From assembly GCA_022577435.1 (NCBI GenBank), contig JAKOON010000005.1, positions 9,823,724-9,887,723 of the forward strand: DNA of 64,000 bases, written 5' to 3'. Numbering within the stretch: position 1 is the stretch's first letter; every line of letters starts with the position of its first letter. The stretch is from Embiotoca jacksoni. Lineage: Eukaryota; Chordata; Actinopteri; Embiotocidae. The notes beneath the pieces were generated by a model. It saw only the letters and a list, made by a program, of their open reading frames with translations. It did no database searches and was not told where the DNA came from. Made by a program: the position numbers and the translations under genes. Positions 1 to 13,237 of the stretch are shown here, one piece after another.

Positions 1-129
1 CATCGAAAAGCAGACACGAGTCAAATGAGTGTTGAATAAAATAAATTCCACTTAAATGCAAGTAAGGAGACTCTTTGTCACATTTGACCTGTGAGACTCT
101 TGACAAAAATATCCATAGGCTACTTAAGG

Positions 130-345
130 AGGAAGAGTGTGTCATCTACTAATCACAGGGTTGTTGGTTTGAGTCCCAGTTAGCTCCCCTCCTGTCCACA
201 TCCCAGAGTGTCCTTGGCCAAAAGCCCCAGAGCCCTGTGTGGGAGCTCGCTGCCATCAGTGTGTGAGTGACCAAGTGAACGAGATACAAATTGTAAAGCA
301 CTCTGGATAAAAGCTCTAAACAAATGCAAGCCATTTTCGTTTTTG
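130..345 (+). mobile_element. tRNA-derived SINE, teleost type
   Basis: Seen: a box-B-like promoter motif (GGTTTGAGTCC, 166-176) lies near the 5' end. It is followed by a block ending in the AAATTGTAAAGCACTCTGG / ATAAAAGC-type tail that many teleost SINEs share. The short reading frames on the minus strand here are incidental. Known: tRNA-derived SINEs are transcribed by RNA polymerase III from internal A and B boxes and copied by LINE machinery. Box A is not clear and no target-site duplication was identified, so the left boundary is approximate. Confidence 0.6.
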
Positions 346-883
346 GTGGCCGACCCCATTACAGCTGGTCCCAGCACAACAGCTACTCAGAACATCAAGA
401 GGAATATGAGGGGACACATCTCAATGCCATTGTAATAGTAGACAACAAACATCAGTCAATAAATAATTCCTACTGAAAAATGTCCACTGTAACACATATG
501 TAACATGAGTGTATTTAGAATCCAGGTCCAAGTCAAGATAACCCTGATGGCATCACTATCACATCATCTGTGATTCCCAGCTCACATTCCCAGCTCCCTC
601 CAAAGCCACAGACGATATGATACAACCAGGCTGACAGAAGTAGCCATGATGAGAAAATTGAACCATGTGAAAAACTGGTGGAGTGCCACTTTAAATTACA
701 CAGCAATAGAGAGAACACTTCAGAGTATGTGACGGTCAGTTTATAATTTTGAGTCCTTGTGGTGAACATCAACCCTCAACGGCTTCAGGGTTACTCAACT
801 GAGTGTTAATTAACAAGTCACTCTGAGTAAGCTTGGCTTCACAACTCAGCTACACAACTATTTCCAGTACTTATTACATATTG

Positions 884-935
<52 letters not shown>

Positions 936-3900
936 CTCTCTCTCTCTCTCTCTCTCGCTGCCTCATCTCTGTGAGCTGTGATCCTCTGCCAGAGGCGGCC
1001 ATCTTCCCAGGAACAACTCTTTGTTTTTCTCTCCTCCAGCTCAGTCAGCGTCCCTTTGAGTTACAGCTCCTCGGAGAGCTTATTGTGTTTGTGTCCACAC
1101 ACACATACACACACTCAAACACAGCCAGAGAGACAGCAAAGCAGAATGCTCCATTTATTTTCCCATTACAGCCTGGCTGGTTTACTCTCCAATAGTTTTA
1201 CATGCTGCTCAATCTCTGCTTGCTCACTCTTAGCTTTTTCTGCTGTGCACATAAAAAAAAAAAAAGAAAACAAAGATGTTGAGAGTCCTGAGGAGAGGAA
1301 GATTTTTGTTGAATTAATAATGAATAATGAATGAAACCCCTGCTGAGAGTTCAGATATACAAATAAACCCCTAATTATATTAAACAATTATATCAAAATG
1401 TGATTATTTACTTATTTCGAGCTATAGAAGAGAAAACAAACTTGAATATTCCTTTGATGGCAATATTCAAACTTTTGGGGGGTTGAAGCAAAAGCAAGGA
1501 GGCCTGGTGTGAGGCCACACCATACGTCTAGTTCTGTGGTATTTCAGGGCTCATCACAGTTGCATAATTGAATTGACTTGCATGGGTGAACTTAATTGCC
1601 TCCAGTGCCAATGAGCCCTGGCTTAGATGTAGATGCACAGTGTGTATCGGCAGATCTGACTTTTAAAGCAGCACGCCATGCCGTCGAACACGACCGCCCT
1701 CTCACAGTCTATATGGGCCGGATTTAACTAGAGGGTGATTTAAGAATACTCCGCCAAGCCGTTTGAGTCACCGCGCCTCCCTACAGTGGAGGACCCCGAT
1801 AAGGAGTGATTCATGAGCACTGTCTACTGCCAGGCTCGGCCCAGCAGGGGACAACAACAACAACAGCACACATGGACAAAGCAGGAGACCGCACACACAC
1901 ACACACTGACACACACAAATACAGGCATAAATACGAGAGGGAGACACTTGTTATCTCTTTCCTACTCTCACAGCAAGCACAGCAACAAGCTGGTGAATTA
2001 CACAGGAGTGCAATTACATTTTGAACACTAATTAAGAGTATTTACAGTATCATTCCTCTAAAGACATTTATACAGCTCTGTTTGGGATGAGATCATCTCC
2101 ACATTTGCTCAACTCGTTTCTACATGAAAGACGTAGTTGTGTCTCCATCTACTGGTGACACACAGACACTACACAGATGTGTAGCACTAGGAAACACCCT
2201 CTACACACATTAACACATCTTTTAGGCACAACGTTGTTTTTTTTTTTACAAACAGGCCACATCTTGTGCTACCAAGGTACCTCGAACTATGTCTTTGTTT
2301 AGTTTGTACAAACTAAGCTTGAATACCATGTGACTGTGAATTCAGTGCAAGTAGTCACAGTTAGTTGCATCTGTAGAAAGACAGTCCAGGCGTTTCTTCT
2401 ATTTTGTCCTCACAATTCATATCAATGAGGTTTTTGCTACAAAACACATATGTCTCACCTTAATGCAATGCAGTTCAAAAAATGTTGTCCTATAAAAAAT
2501 ATTTTGAAGTAAAATCAATATCTTTCTGAACCAGAAACAAAAAATGTGCATTAAAGGTCATATGTTGCAGGACTGTTGTATTATACTGTATTGGTTACAG
2601 CTAGGTGTTTCTACTGTAATAAAGTAACTACTGAGAGTTCAAATTTACAGTCATTTTTTATTGCATCAATATTTCTAATAATTCTAATTCAGTCCAGATT
2701 GTCTGAGGCAGTCAAGGCATTCAAATTGCTGACTTTATGGTTACTTGTCTGCTCTTCTGTCTGCTAATTCCAGGAAGTGCTCAGGTTATAAAATCAGAAG
2801 ATTTATAGCAGTAATCCACTTACAGATGAAACACAACCAGTAAAAACTAGAAGAAAACGTCAGTCATACACGTGCACTGGCAGAAGTGGACAAGCAATTA
2901 TCCAAGATGTTTAAACAGTAGTTTAATCCACCGTTTACTGTATTGCACACATCACACACGGAGCAGTCTCACAGGTAAAGCAGTGCTCACGGCTCCAGGC
3001 AGATGAGAAGCACACAGCTGGTGGAGCAGGAGTGAAGGCAGCCTGAGATGTGATCACAGTCTCCATTCATCATGATACTGCTCTTCAACAGCAACAAGTC
3101 TGACACCACTAAAGGAGATAAGCAAATCTGAATCTGAAATACTTTTTATCAGTAAGCATGATTTAATATTAATGAGTAACAATATTTTACATAAGGTTTA
3201 TCAGACTTTCAGATTAAGCTAAAATGCAAATTCACCTTTATTTTATTTAATTTATTCTAATTTCCTATTATGAATGTAGTATAGCAGCACTTAACATCTC
3301 CACAATATATTGTGCTTTTATGAATTTATCACTTAGTGAAGCTGTGTGGTGAATATTCCAGTGGGATTTACACATTTGAAACACAAAAATGACCATAACA
3401 CAACCATAAAACTTTGCCTTTCATCCCTCTCAGTGGGCACTAAAAGTTAGACACAGGAGACATTGTTAAGACCTGCTCACCTGAAGAAAATGAATGTGTT
3501 ATCTCTGATTAGGTGGGCTGACATAGTTGTTCCGGTTGCATTGTTCACAGCAGACAGTCAAGCATTCACTTCCTAGATTTGCTGGTGAAGCTCAGAGACT
3601 ATGGAGACAACTACTGTAAATATAGAGCGCCCTGGTAGAGAGAGTGGGCAGACACAGCTTACTCTCTGAGAGCAGGACTTAATGGTAGAGTCAATAAAAC
3701 AGACCTAAATTAATCTGGGAGTCATTAAAATCTTAAAAAATATAAAGATGCTGCATTTCATATTACCATAAGGTATACAGTAAATTGCCTAAATTCCAGA
3801 AAGTAGATGATATAAAGTGTAATGATTTACAAATACTACATGGTGTTTGACATGACATTTTATTTTAATCTTGCCCGAAATATATGCAAGACCATCATTT

Positions 3901-4510
3901 ATGTGTATAAAGTCATAAAAACATCAGCCTTTATATGATAGGAGAACTGGGTCATAAACAAGAATGTTTTTATGCTTGTTTTAATCTGGTGCTCACTAGA
4001 CGGGATGATGCATTAAGTGCCTGAAGGTTCACTTAAAAAAAACTATTCATGACTCAGATTGGTGTCATTTTCCATACATGACCCACAGCATTTATTTCCA
4101 GATCCTAGATGTTGTATGCTTTAAATTATGCTCAGGCAAAAATAAAAGAAACATAAAGAACACACTGTTCGACTTGGGATTTAAAGTGGCACTCTGCCTA
4201 ACAACACTATTTTGGGAAATTTGAGTCTTAAATTTTAGCTTATTTTAATTCTTGCTGTAATTTACATGCTAACGATTGATCACTCATGTTAGTCCAGTTT
4301 ATGTACAGTCGGAGCCAGGAATAATTAGTTTAGCCTGACATTAGGATACAAGACATAAGGTAAACAAACCAACAACTGTCTTGGCAACAGCATGATTTCA
4401 CAAAGCCACTACTCCCGTAAACCACGAGTCGTCATTGAACTTTTTTGTACACACAAATGAAATAAGACAAAAACCAAACAACTGTTAAGTGCTTGTAGAC
4501 TTTGTTTGCT
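346..4510. other. Non-coding, presumed TMEM117 intron
   Basis: No exon, RNA gene or long reading frame is recognisable. The stretch is AT-rich with scattered CA/TG tracts. It is assigned to a TMEM117 intron by inference only, because the first coding exon of that minus-strand gene lies at 14.0-14.3 kb and no later exon was found to its left. Confidence 0.5.
885..956. repeat. Compound (CA)n-(CT)n microsatellite
   Basis: About 47 bases of CA dinucleotide run directly into about 24 bases of CT dinucleotide. The 120-residue open frame across it is a by-product of the repeat (it reads as alternating Thr-His, then Leu-Ser). Confidence 0.95.
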
Positions 4511-4672
4511 TAAGACAGAGTTAGGCTAATCTTTAAGATTAGCTAAACTCCTTGGCAGCAGGCCCCAGATTCATATAGAGCGAACATTTTTGAGAGTGGT
4601 ATCTATCCTCTCATCAAATTCTTGGCGGGAGAGCAAATTTTTCCCAAAATGTCCGACTATTCCTTCACAGAA
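4511..4672 (-). repeat. Dispersed teleost element, copy 1
   Basis: The right end (about 4650-4672) reads as a diverged form of a terminus ending in ACTATTCCTT. Inside are a TTCATAT block and a GAGAGTGGTATCTATC block. These blocks resemble a very common fish repeat, recalled from general knowledge. Further pieces occur at 57233-57395 and 63461-63488. A 60-residue minus-strand frame here is judged incidental. The family name was not determined; it may be a non-autonomous DNA element. Confidence 0.5.
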
Positions 4673-5189
4673 AGCTTGCATTAAAAACTGGCAGTTAGTT
4701 TGAAACACATCAAGCTGTATTTTGCAAAGTGTAGGATTCAGAGTTTGACTCATACTAGTGACAAATATCTGTTTATTTTGACCATTTTAATTATAACCAA
4801 GCTCTTAGAAGTCCCCTGAATAGCTACCTGTCTCTCATAATATATGAAGGCCGATCAAAGAGTTCAGAGATGGTTCCTGTTACGTGTAAATGTTAAGTAG
4901 CACCGTGACGTGCACAGAGCAGCAGGAAGCTATACCCTTTTAGAGCTACTATTCCAAGTTTCATCGCTTGATCATCATCACCACCCGAGTTACACACATT
5001 TCTGTGGTTGCACATCAAAGTTTGTGTCAAATGTTTGGGGACCAGAAAGACGTTCCAGTGAACAGGGAGGTTGGGGAGTGATGATTGTGTTTTTGCAGGC
5101 AAGAAATTTGCCCATTTTTAATGTGCTATGAATACCAAAAAAAGTGCCATCGGCCACTTTTTAGGTTGAGGTTTTTTTTTTTGCTTCAG

Positions 5190-5709
5190 ACGCCGCAGAA
5201 CATCGCAGCAGAACTCTGCATTGACAGTCTGAGACAAATTCAAGGTGAACAACCACACAAATGTCTAAGAAAACCCACCTGGTTGCACTCCTTACCTGAT
5301 GCGCCTTTTCCGGTTTTCAAAACGATCACCATTATCAGAACAGTAGGCTTCCTGCTAACATTCAGTCTCATGGTAGCTTTTTACATCGTGACAGCTCACA
5401 TTTTGAAGCGTCTCCCAAGAGGGAGAAGGAACAGAGGAGCACAGCAAGTGGGAGGGAAGTCGCTGCGGCTCGTCATAGCTGCCATACTCGTCTTTGTGGT
5501 TTCCTTTGTGCCCTATCACGTCATGGTCATCACCCTGGGGTTCATGAGGATCGATAACCCAGTGACACCCTCTAACACCAATGTCCTCTACGCCACCTAT
5601 GAGTTCTTTGAAGACGTGTAGTTTAAGCAGCAGTCTGGACCCGATGCTGTATATTGTAGCTGGTGAGCAGTTCCAGAAGAAGCTGCTGGCCTTGAAAAGA
5701 GGCCGATAG
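5190..5709 (+). pseudogene. Class A GPCR fragment (TM5-TM7), frameshifted
   Basis: Seen: the conceptual protein has an extracellular-loop-2-like stretch with a Cys, then a hydrophobic helix (FLLTFSLMVAFYIV, TM5), a basic loop, then a TM6 with the FVPYH signature. Reading stops at TAG 5619-5621. In the +1 frame the sequence continues with a TM7-like DPMLY motif and a basic tail, ending at TAG 5707-5709. One extra base near 5610 explains the shift. Known: FVPYH plus DPxxY (D rather than N) is typical of the delta-group P2Y-like, lipid and nucleotide receptors. Inference: this is a 5'-truncated relic, since TM1-TM4 were not found upstream. A polypyrimidine tract and CAG (ending 5189) precede the fragment, so a real exon of an interrupted gene with a sequencing error is an alternative. 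The exact receptor is not identified. Confidence 0.6.
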
Positions 5710-8450
5710 AGGAGGTTGTGCTGCAGAGCCAGCAGGAGGGCTGGGGCGATTGGTGATTTATCTGGCTAGTTACCTGAAGTCGCAGAGGCTGTAATACTGT
5801 TACATGCGTGCCCGTGGCAGATGTTAAATATGTGGTGATCTTAGCCTAAAGTCTGCTGGTAAATTGTACCATTTTGGAACAGAAATCAATGAAGATATAA
5901 GAAAATGCTGTGATCAATAAAAAAAAACAAAGGTAAAATTACAACATGCATGACATGTTTTGCATTTTATTAAATCTTCAATATATATTACACTTTCAGT
6001 CATAAAACTTTTTCTTACCAAACAGGAATGCAAATTATCAGTGGTCGTATATCCTTACCTGTGCTTTACAGCTGTACTTAGTAAAGTCAGCACACATTCC
6101 AATACTGATTGATATTGACAAAAAAAAAAACATTTAGTCGTAGGTAGGGCTTCAAATTACTGCAGGTTACTTTTTCCAATTTTGACTATATAATCTCAGA
6201 ACATGTTATCACTCTTTATTTTGAGAGCCCAAATTGAAGTACTGAAATGGCAAGTTCTGACCATCCAGCAATCCAAAACCCTGAAAGAATCAGATCCTCA
6301 CTATAGGATAAGGTCAGCTCCAAAAATGTTGCAAGATGCACTGATTTGTTTGATCACAGACAGACAGGTTATTGAGGGAAAAAATTAATACATGGTTTCT
6401 GAAATTCAATGAATGAGGGTGCTTCTATTCAGGATACAGGGTCTCACTGAGTGCTTTAATCACTATGAAAATGAAGTGTATCACACGTTTTAGCCTTCAC
6501 AGGGTTACAGTGACGGGAAGTGTCTATCAAAAGTAGTGTCGACGAGGTTCTGGCTGCTCTTTAATGTCATGTTAACCTTCAAATTTTCACCCATCCGTAT
6601 ATTGTGTGAAGTTTAGGTCTGATTTCAGATTATCTGTGCCTCCCCTGAATCATAACAGAAAAGCACGGGTGAAAGAAAACCCATCCCATTAGGTATTTCC
6701 ATTAATGGTGGAGTAATTCATGTCATTAGAGTCCAAGGTCAGCCAATTTTATCAGCCAATATTTACTAATCACATTTATCGGTATGGGCTTATATATGTT
6801 AGGCTGACATGGAAATGTTTTTATAACGAAACATAAATGTAGAAAATGATGCTCGGAGTAATTTAGAAATTGTTCCATTGGTATTTATACAAAAACTGAA
6901 ACGCAGCTCGTGTGTGGTCACACATTAAGTCATATCATCATATCTGTATTGAAACCTGAACCACACAGTCTTTCGATCACAATCACTGCTCTGTATTCAG
7001 GTCTCATACATCATGTGCAAACGAATGCACTTTCATCTGTTTGAGGTTTCTGTAAGCAGTTCTACTGTGCCCCGTTTTGATCTCAAGTATCAGAACAACA
7101 ATCCTGCCCTCCTTAGGGATCCTAATGAGCATTATCCCTAAAAGAAACCTCAAAGTGCAGAGACCCTGAGCTTCATCTCTGTCTGGATCTCAGTACGTAA
7201 ACACGAGCATCCCCATTCATCACATCACACATTTGCTGGGCATTACTGGGGGCCGGGGCGGGGTGGGAGGGGGGGGGTTTGGTTGGAAATAGCCGTGACC
7301 ATGGCTACTAGTATCCCCAGAGCTGAGCTCCTCTGTAACTCAGTGTCTGGATAATAAATCAGAGGTGGGAAGTGACAACAGAACTCCCTCCGCAGGGGAA
7401 ACTGAAGCAAGAAGAGCCGAGACACAGACAGCTGGCCACTGTACCACCGTACCTGTTCCAGTAAACAGCCTGCATGGTAAATCATTTCATTTTGCTATTT
7501 ATGGCTTGGCTCCAGACCAACAGGGTCATACATTTCAGGTAAATAAGCAATTTCCTTTTGGATTGTTTACTTTGTTTGCCAGCTGTCATCATTATTGCTT
7601 TGTGTCTTTGTACCCCTGTCTGCTGTGCAAACACTTGTATCCTTGGTTGTGAGCACAGTAATAACATCTCTGTGACCTTGATAAAATTATCTTCAGGCAA
7701 ATACAACATTTCAATACCTTTTTGAGGTTCTTGTCTTTACACAAAACAAGAGCCAAACTGCACTTCAACAGACATTAGTTGAAACTTTGACCACCTGGTG
7801 GCATGGCAATAAGCTGTAAACACCACATTTAAATATTATCACCTCATAAAATTGATATGGTTAGCATGCTGGCCAACATTTGCCTATTTTGTCATCACAC
7901 AGAGATTGAGCAGCAAATCTGGAGTCTTGTTTTTCTCCTTTCAGCTCAATTTTAGTCTCGACCACATCCTGAGGAAATAATCTGTGTTGTGTCGATAATT
8001 TAATGTCTTCTGTTACCGCACAATGCCTAGTGTTGGAAATAAAGTTTGTATGAGATGCGGGACTGTAACAAAACAGTCGAGTTCAAGGCAGTAGAATCAA
8101 AACAATGAGCTGAAAAACACTAAAATACTCGCAGGAGACTGCAAATGATCATTCTCTACATCTCGGAGTACACTTCAGTTTCCTGGAGCCCACAGTGACA
8201 CTTTTAAAGTGGTCACTATATTCACAATGAACACAATCAAGCAGAATGTACCGACACTGATAGAAAACAAAGAAACTGATAACTTTTTCTGGACCAGTGT
8301 CTTCAACCATTATTAATTATCGTTGAATAATTCACTGATAATAAATGAAAAGACTAATTGTTTCAGCACTTGCATGAACAGATGCAAAGATATTAATTCA
8401 CTCTGGACTTCAACACGCCTCTCGGAGACAGGCAATGTAATATTCAATAG

Positions 8451-8483
<33 letters not shown>

Positions 8484-9133
8484 TAAAACACACAGAGCCT
8501 CCTGTCCTACCACCCACACATTCACTCCCTCACATACTCACTCTACTTTGACCCGCAGCCACACAGTGCTGTACATAAGCCATCTCAGCCTTTGCTTGCC
8601 ACAGTAATAACATATGACAGAACCCAGATGGCATCCTGCGGGCTACAATCATCAAGAGCAGGGAAAGAGGGAAGAGAGGCACTACCGCAACAGAGAAACC
8701 GTCACGCGCACACGCACGCACGCACACAGCATGGCAGAACATTCAATTGTCTTAACAGGTCTGTGATCAGTGGAAGCAGGTTTTATTATTACTGTCACCT
8801 TTTCTTGTGCTGTATATTGAGCCTCAGATGACTCATCCAAGTGGAGAAGAGCGGTCTGAGTCTGACTGAATATAAGTGACTGTAACAGCATGCAAAGCAG
8901 ACTCTAATCAAGTTAGGACAGCGCTCCGTACGACTCAGAATTATCCTTTAATTTACCTTTTAGAATTCCCAAAGTCTTGGAAACAGATGAATATATTATG
9001 GGTAGCATGAGAGAGAAATGAGAAGCAGTTTCACTTTTCCCATTGTGGAGATGGACAGTGAGATAGTCATTTGCTGCAAAGGCAGGTCCATGATATAAAG
9101 CTTTAATGTTGTGGTGCCGCAGTACTCGCACTG
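5710..9133. other. Non-coding, presumed TMEM117 intron
   Basis: No gene is recognised. An AATAAA followed at once by an A-run (5916-5927) lies about 200 bp after the GPCR relic. A G-rich patch (about 7250-7277) and an AC microsatellite (8453-8480) are the only other marked features. Short open frames here have no domain-like content. Confidence 0.5.
8453..8480. repeat. (AC)n microsatellite
   Basis: About 14 AC units in perfect alternation. A second, interrupted CA/CG-rich tract lies at about 8702-8729. Confidence 0.95.
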
Positions 9134-9507
9134 CATCCATCCATTATCTATACCCGCTTTATCCTGAACAGGGTCACGGGGAGGGGGGGGGGGGGCTATC
9201 CCAGCTCACTTAGGGTGAAGGCAGGGTACACCCTGGATAGATCGCCAGTCCATCACAGGGCCAACACTTAGAGACAGACGGAAACAAAGACCATTCACGC
9301 TCTCATTCACACCTAAGGGCAATTTGTAGAACCACCAATTAACCTGAGGTGCATGTTTTTGGATGGTGGGAGGAAGCCGGAGTACCCGGAGAGAACCCAC
9401 GCAGGCACAGGGAGACCATGGAAACTCCGCACAGAAAGGCCCAGGCCCGGATTCGAACCCGGAACCTTTTTGCTGTGAGGCGACAATGCTAACCACTGCC
9501 GCCCTGC
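9134..9507 (-). mobile_element. tRNA-derived SINE, nearly full length
   Basis: Read on the minus strand, the element starts at 9507 with a tRNA-like head containing an A-box-like TGGTTAGCATTG. It has a perfect B box (GGTTCGAATCC, about 9451-9463), a body with the TACTCCGGCTTCCTCCCACC block, and a tail of GGATGGATG units at 9134. This matches the layout of a very abundant teleost SINE. A G-run (about 9182-9194) interrupts the body. Both flanks carry a CTGCAT-like string, but a clear target-site duplication could not be established. The 96- and 75-residue minus-strand frames within it are not genes. Confidence 0.8.
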
Positions 9508-11483
9508 ATTACTGCATTTGTGGATCAATTCAGAGGTCACCTTTATGACCCCACTCAGCTATCGTTGACTGTAAAGCAAAAACGATAACAGAAATAAACA
9601 ATTCTACCAAAATAAGAGTCAAAACTTAAACATTGAATGTTTTTTAATTCCAACACTACTTTCCTTTTAAAGGAATTATTGGACATATTTTAAAAATTTT
9701 CTTACATTTTTTTTTTTTTTTTAAAGAGCCAGGCTAACACTTTTCTGTGACTATACTATACAAGCATCAGCTTTCAGTATCAGTATACTGCATCATCAGA
9801 CAAACTTTTAACAACCACGTGCGAAAATGGTACCGATCTTTTCATCAGACATATTAGCAAGAAAGCAAAGAACGCACATGAACGTCAAACTATTCCATTA
9901 AAGTGCTTCATTAGTTAAATATAGTTTTGAATATGATTGATATCAATCTTCCATCTCTGCATCATTTGTCCTGTAGCGCTCGTATTTTGTTAGGGCCTCA
10001 TGGATGTTGACAGCTGAGGTTTATCCATCCTTCGCTGTCACTTCGCCTCCACTATGGAAGAAATTGACATCTGCCAACTTAAATCTATGACTCTGTCTAA
10101 ATTTATCTCAAAATCCATCTGTATTTTTTGGTCTCCAAGTGACCTTTCTGTATGTCTGTATGTGTGTGTATATGTGAGGGTTTTTTTGAGAGAAAAGGCT
10201 GGTTTTCTCACCAGTGAATTATTGACTGACTCATAGCCTCACTTTTAGGTTTAAAAGAACATTATTATATTATTCCCATTGGTACTATTTAAAAGTGTTT
10301 ACACAGGGCGCCCATTAAAAGTGACAGAGTAACATACTGCGGGTTTCTCTTCTGATTATTGGTTAGTGCTCCTTTGTAAGTGGAAATACCTGCAAACTAC
10401 TGCGCATTCCTTGGCCATGATTGAGCCAAAGGAGTCGCAGCCTTAAAATTTTGAAAGGTGGCTTCAAGTGATCCATGGCCGGATGCATACAAACTGCACT
10501 CGAGCTGAAATAGACAGCTCACATACCCAGTGTGACCTAAGACTTAAAACAAATGCATAATGACAGCCTTTCTTCCTCTGAATGACCAGAAGTCATTGGC
10601 TTCCACCCACTCGATTAGAGAGCACACATAGCCTTAAGTGGCTGACTGGAACAGCATAGGTTGTTCCTTGAACCTCAACTGTAGTCTTAAATCACATAAT
10701 CCGTCACGATTTATTCATCATCCAGAGCTTATTCTATTTTTCTCCAACAGAGGCACAGAGAAAACAAACACAGAGCACCTCTGCCCACTCTATACAGCAA
10801 CACGCCTGAAAAACATAAAGATACTGATATGCAGCAACTGGATTAATAATTATGTGGGTTTCTGAGAGGGCAAATCGCATATTGCGGCAAATTCAGAAAG
10901 AAAAACACACTGGAGGGAGGAGGAGTTGTAATTCACAGCGAATGATTTTCTAGGCCATCATAAATGATGGATGATGCAAGGGCATGTGTCACCTTTCAAA
11001 ATGTCCAGCTTTGTGACAAATTGATGGAAAGTTAAGCACAATGCTGCAAACAGCAATGGATTCCAGCTATGAAATACATTTGTAAAAACTTTTTTTCTAA
11101 ATGTGACTGCACAAAACACTGAACAGCCACAGACTGTGACTCCAACGTGCTTTTCTTCAGATACTCAAACCTTTGCATGGACTGTGTTCCCACCACCTGC
11201 CCACGTATCAGAGATAGTAGATAGAGATGTGCAGGGCTTTAGTGGAGAGATCAGGATGTGCAGTAGGTGGGCCATGTGGGCCTGTGACAGATCTATAATA
11301 GATGATAGATTTTACAGTGGGCCTGGTTCTACAGTGCAGCTCTTCTGCCCTACCTGTGTTTATGATTACATAACTGCTCTGCTGAAATGTTGTGCAGGAC
11401 ATCTCTCGCCTCTCCAGCGCTCAACATCAGCTTCTCGTACATTCGCTTCATCTATTCTCTCTTACACTCGACTGTCATTGTAT

Positions 11484-11489
<6 letters not shown>

Positions 11490-11522
<33 letters not shown>
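11490..11522. repeat. (GA)n microsatellite
   Basis: A perfect run of about 16 GA units. Three overlapping frames of 72-165 residues cross it and are repeat artefacts. Confidence 0.95.
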
Positions 11523-11525
<3 letters not shown>

Positions 11526-11893
11526 TCTCTCCACACTCACACTTACAAACACACACGCCTCCACACAGAAACGCAAACCATCTGTTCGGAGGCTTGTTGA
11601 AGTGCATTAGTTTTACCTGGCTGCAGGATGAGCGGCACTCTTTCTGCCCTCTATACCCGCAGGCTAATGCAATTGTGTCGACCCTGCTCCAGATGCACTG
11701 GGCTTTAGTGTAAAACCTGACTGCAGCACGTGATGAAAAGTCACCACAATTACAAAATAAAGATTTCCTCTCTAAACTCTACTGGTAACTTGTCATGCAG
11801 ATAGTTGGTTTTCTTTCATTTCGACTTATTAGTCTTTGAGATTTCAGTGTGCTGGTGAAAATTCAGACGTCACTATAAAAAGTTTTATTGAAA

Positions 11894-12110
11894 CTAGGGG
11901 TGGGCGATATGGTCCTTCAATAATATGACAACTTTCTCTGATAAATCTATGTTTGACAATGTGACAAAATACTGAACTACTATTTTATCAATCATTTTAA
12001 GGAGATATGACTGCGACAAAAAACGTCTTTCGTGTTTTAGCGTAAATAAAATGTCCATCTTCAGATATTCAGTAAGAACTAACATATTATTGTGGTTCAT
12101 CTGATCTTTT
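11894..12110. repeat. Dispersed DNA-element-like sequence
   Basis: The left end reads CTAGGGGTGGGCGATATGG, a start seen very widely in teleost genomes and usually attributed to hAT-like or other non-autonomous DNA transposons. This identification is from memory. The right boundary is not visible and is only a guess. No transposase is encoded. Confidence 0.4.
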
Positions 12111-12483
12111 GTAACCGAATGAATTTCATACTGCTGAAGACACTTTCAGTTGCACTTGTTGTTGCTATGAATATGTTGTGCAAGTATTGTATGTCATATC
12201 ATTAGTCTGCATAACAGTAGAGTATGTTGTGTGAACAAGTCAGATGTAAAGTCAGGTGTAAATAACAACACGAAATAACAATGGATTCCATGTAGGTGTA
12301 TCAGAGTCCTGCTGTTGTATATTGAACTGAGCTACCCTATGTAGCTTACTGGGACAGTTGAATAGAACAAAGCCTTTATCAATGATAAGTTTTCAAACCT
12401 CTACTTCTCTTGCCAAACAAAGCCTAACAGGCCACTTCTCACTTCAAACATTTTAACTTGGGGTAGCAGGAAAAACTATGACT

Positions 12484-12517
12484 CTGTTCCAGTCCAAAGT
12501 CTGTTCCAGTCCAAAGT
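12484..12517. repeat. 17-bp perfect tandem duplication
   Basis: The unit CTGTTCCAGTCCAAAGT occurs twice with no spacer, at 12484-12500 and 12501-12517. It is probably a replication-slippage event. Confidence 0.9.
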
Positions 12518-13154
12518 CCCTGTGAGGCATGCCACCGTAATGTAATGTAGCCATGATTAAAGAAGAACTCTACTGACGTTGCACATCAAAGTCTGTTTAC
12601 AGAAATATGGGGACAGGTACTGAATCTGTGAGGGACGCTGTATGAAGTCTTTTTGTGGCCAGACCGAGCTGGAAAAACACCTCCAGGGACTCAACCTGGC
12701 TGTGGCCCCCTCCCGCAACTAATGAGGACAGAAGTTCTTAAAGTCAGCAGTGGGTGTGGTTGAAGACGAAAGGGTTTGAAGATGAAAAAAAAAAAACATC
12801 TTGAATTGCCTTAAACACAGTGGGATTGTCAAAGGAGCCAAGCAAACTTCAATCAGACAATGACATGTGTCCCAACCAAAATGTCCAGTCAGACAATAAA
12901 CCTGTATGCACAAAAAAAACTGAAATCATGAAGTGTTTTCCTAAAGTTTGTGGAAGCCTTTTGAGCACCTATTTGGTGGTGGTTTAGGGGGACTTCCCCT
13001 AAGCAAATAAAAAAAATGTAAATAAAAAATATGCAATTTCACATCATTTTGACCATTATTATTATGTGTTGTTCTACGGATAGAAAAACAAACAAAGAGA
13101 AAAGTCACAAAAGGAACCATTAGATCATCCAGGGAAAGTCATTTCATTTTGAAC

Positions 13155-13237
13155 GATTCGGCTTAGGTGGCGCCCCCAAAAGGGGTTGGGTGCTGCACCT
13201 AGGCCTTATAGTGGAGAGGAAACCCCTCAAGAAAATC
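13155..13237 (+). repeat. Dispersed repeat, copy A of an inverted pair
   Basis: The blocks TTCGGCTTAGGTG, TTGGGTGCTGCACCT and a final GAGGAAACCCC are shared, in order and on the opposite strand, with 36188-36259. The CAGGG-type end of the other copy suggests a hAT-like non-autonomous element, but no terminal inverted repeat pair was confirmed. Confidence 0.55.

Noticed and set aside
4571..4753. 60-residue minus-strand frame with protein-like composition
   Set aside because: It largely overlaps the dispersed repeat at 4511-4672, so the frame is incidental.
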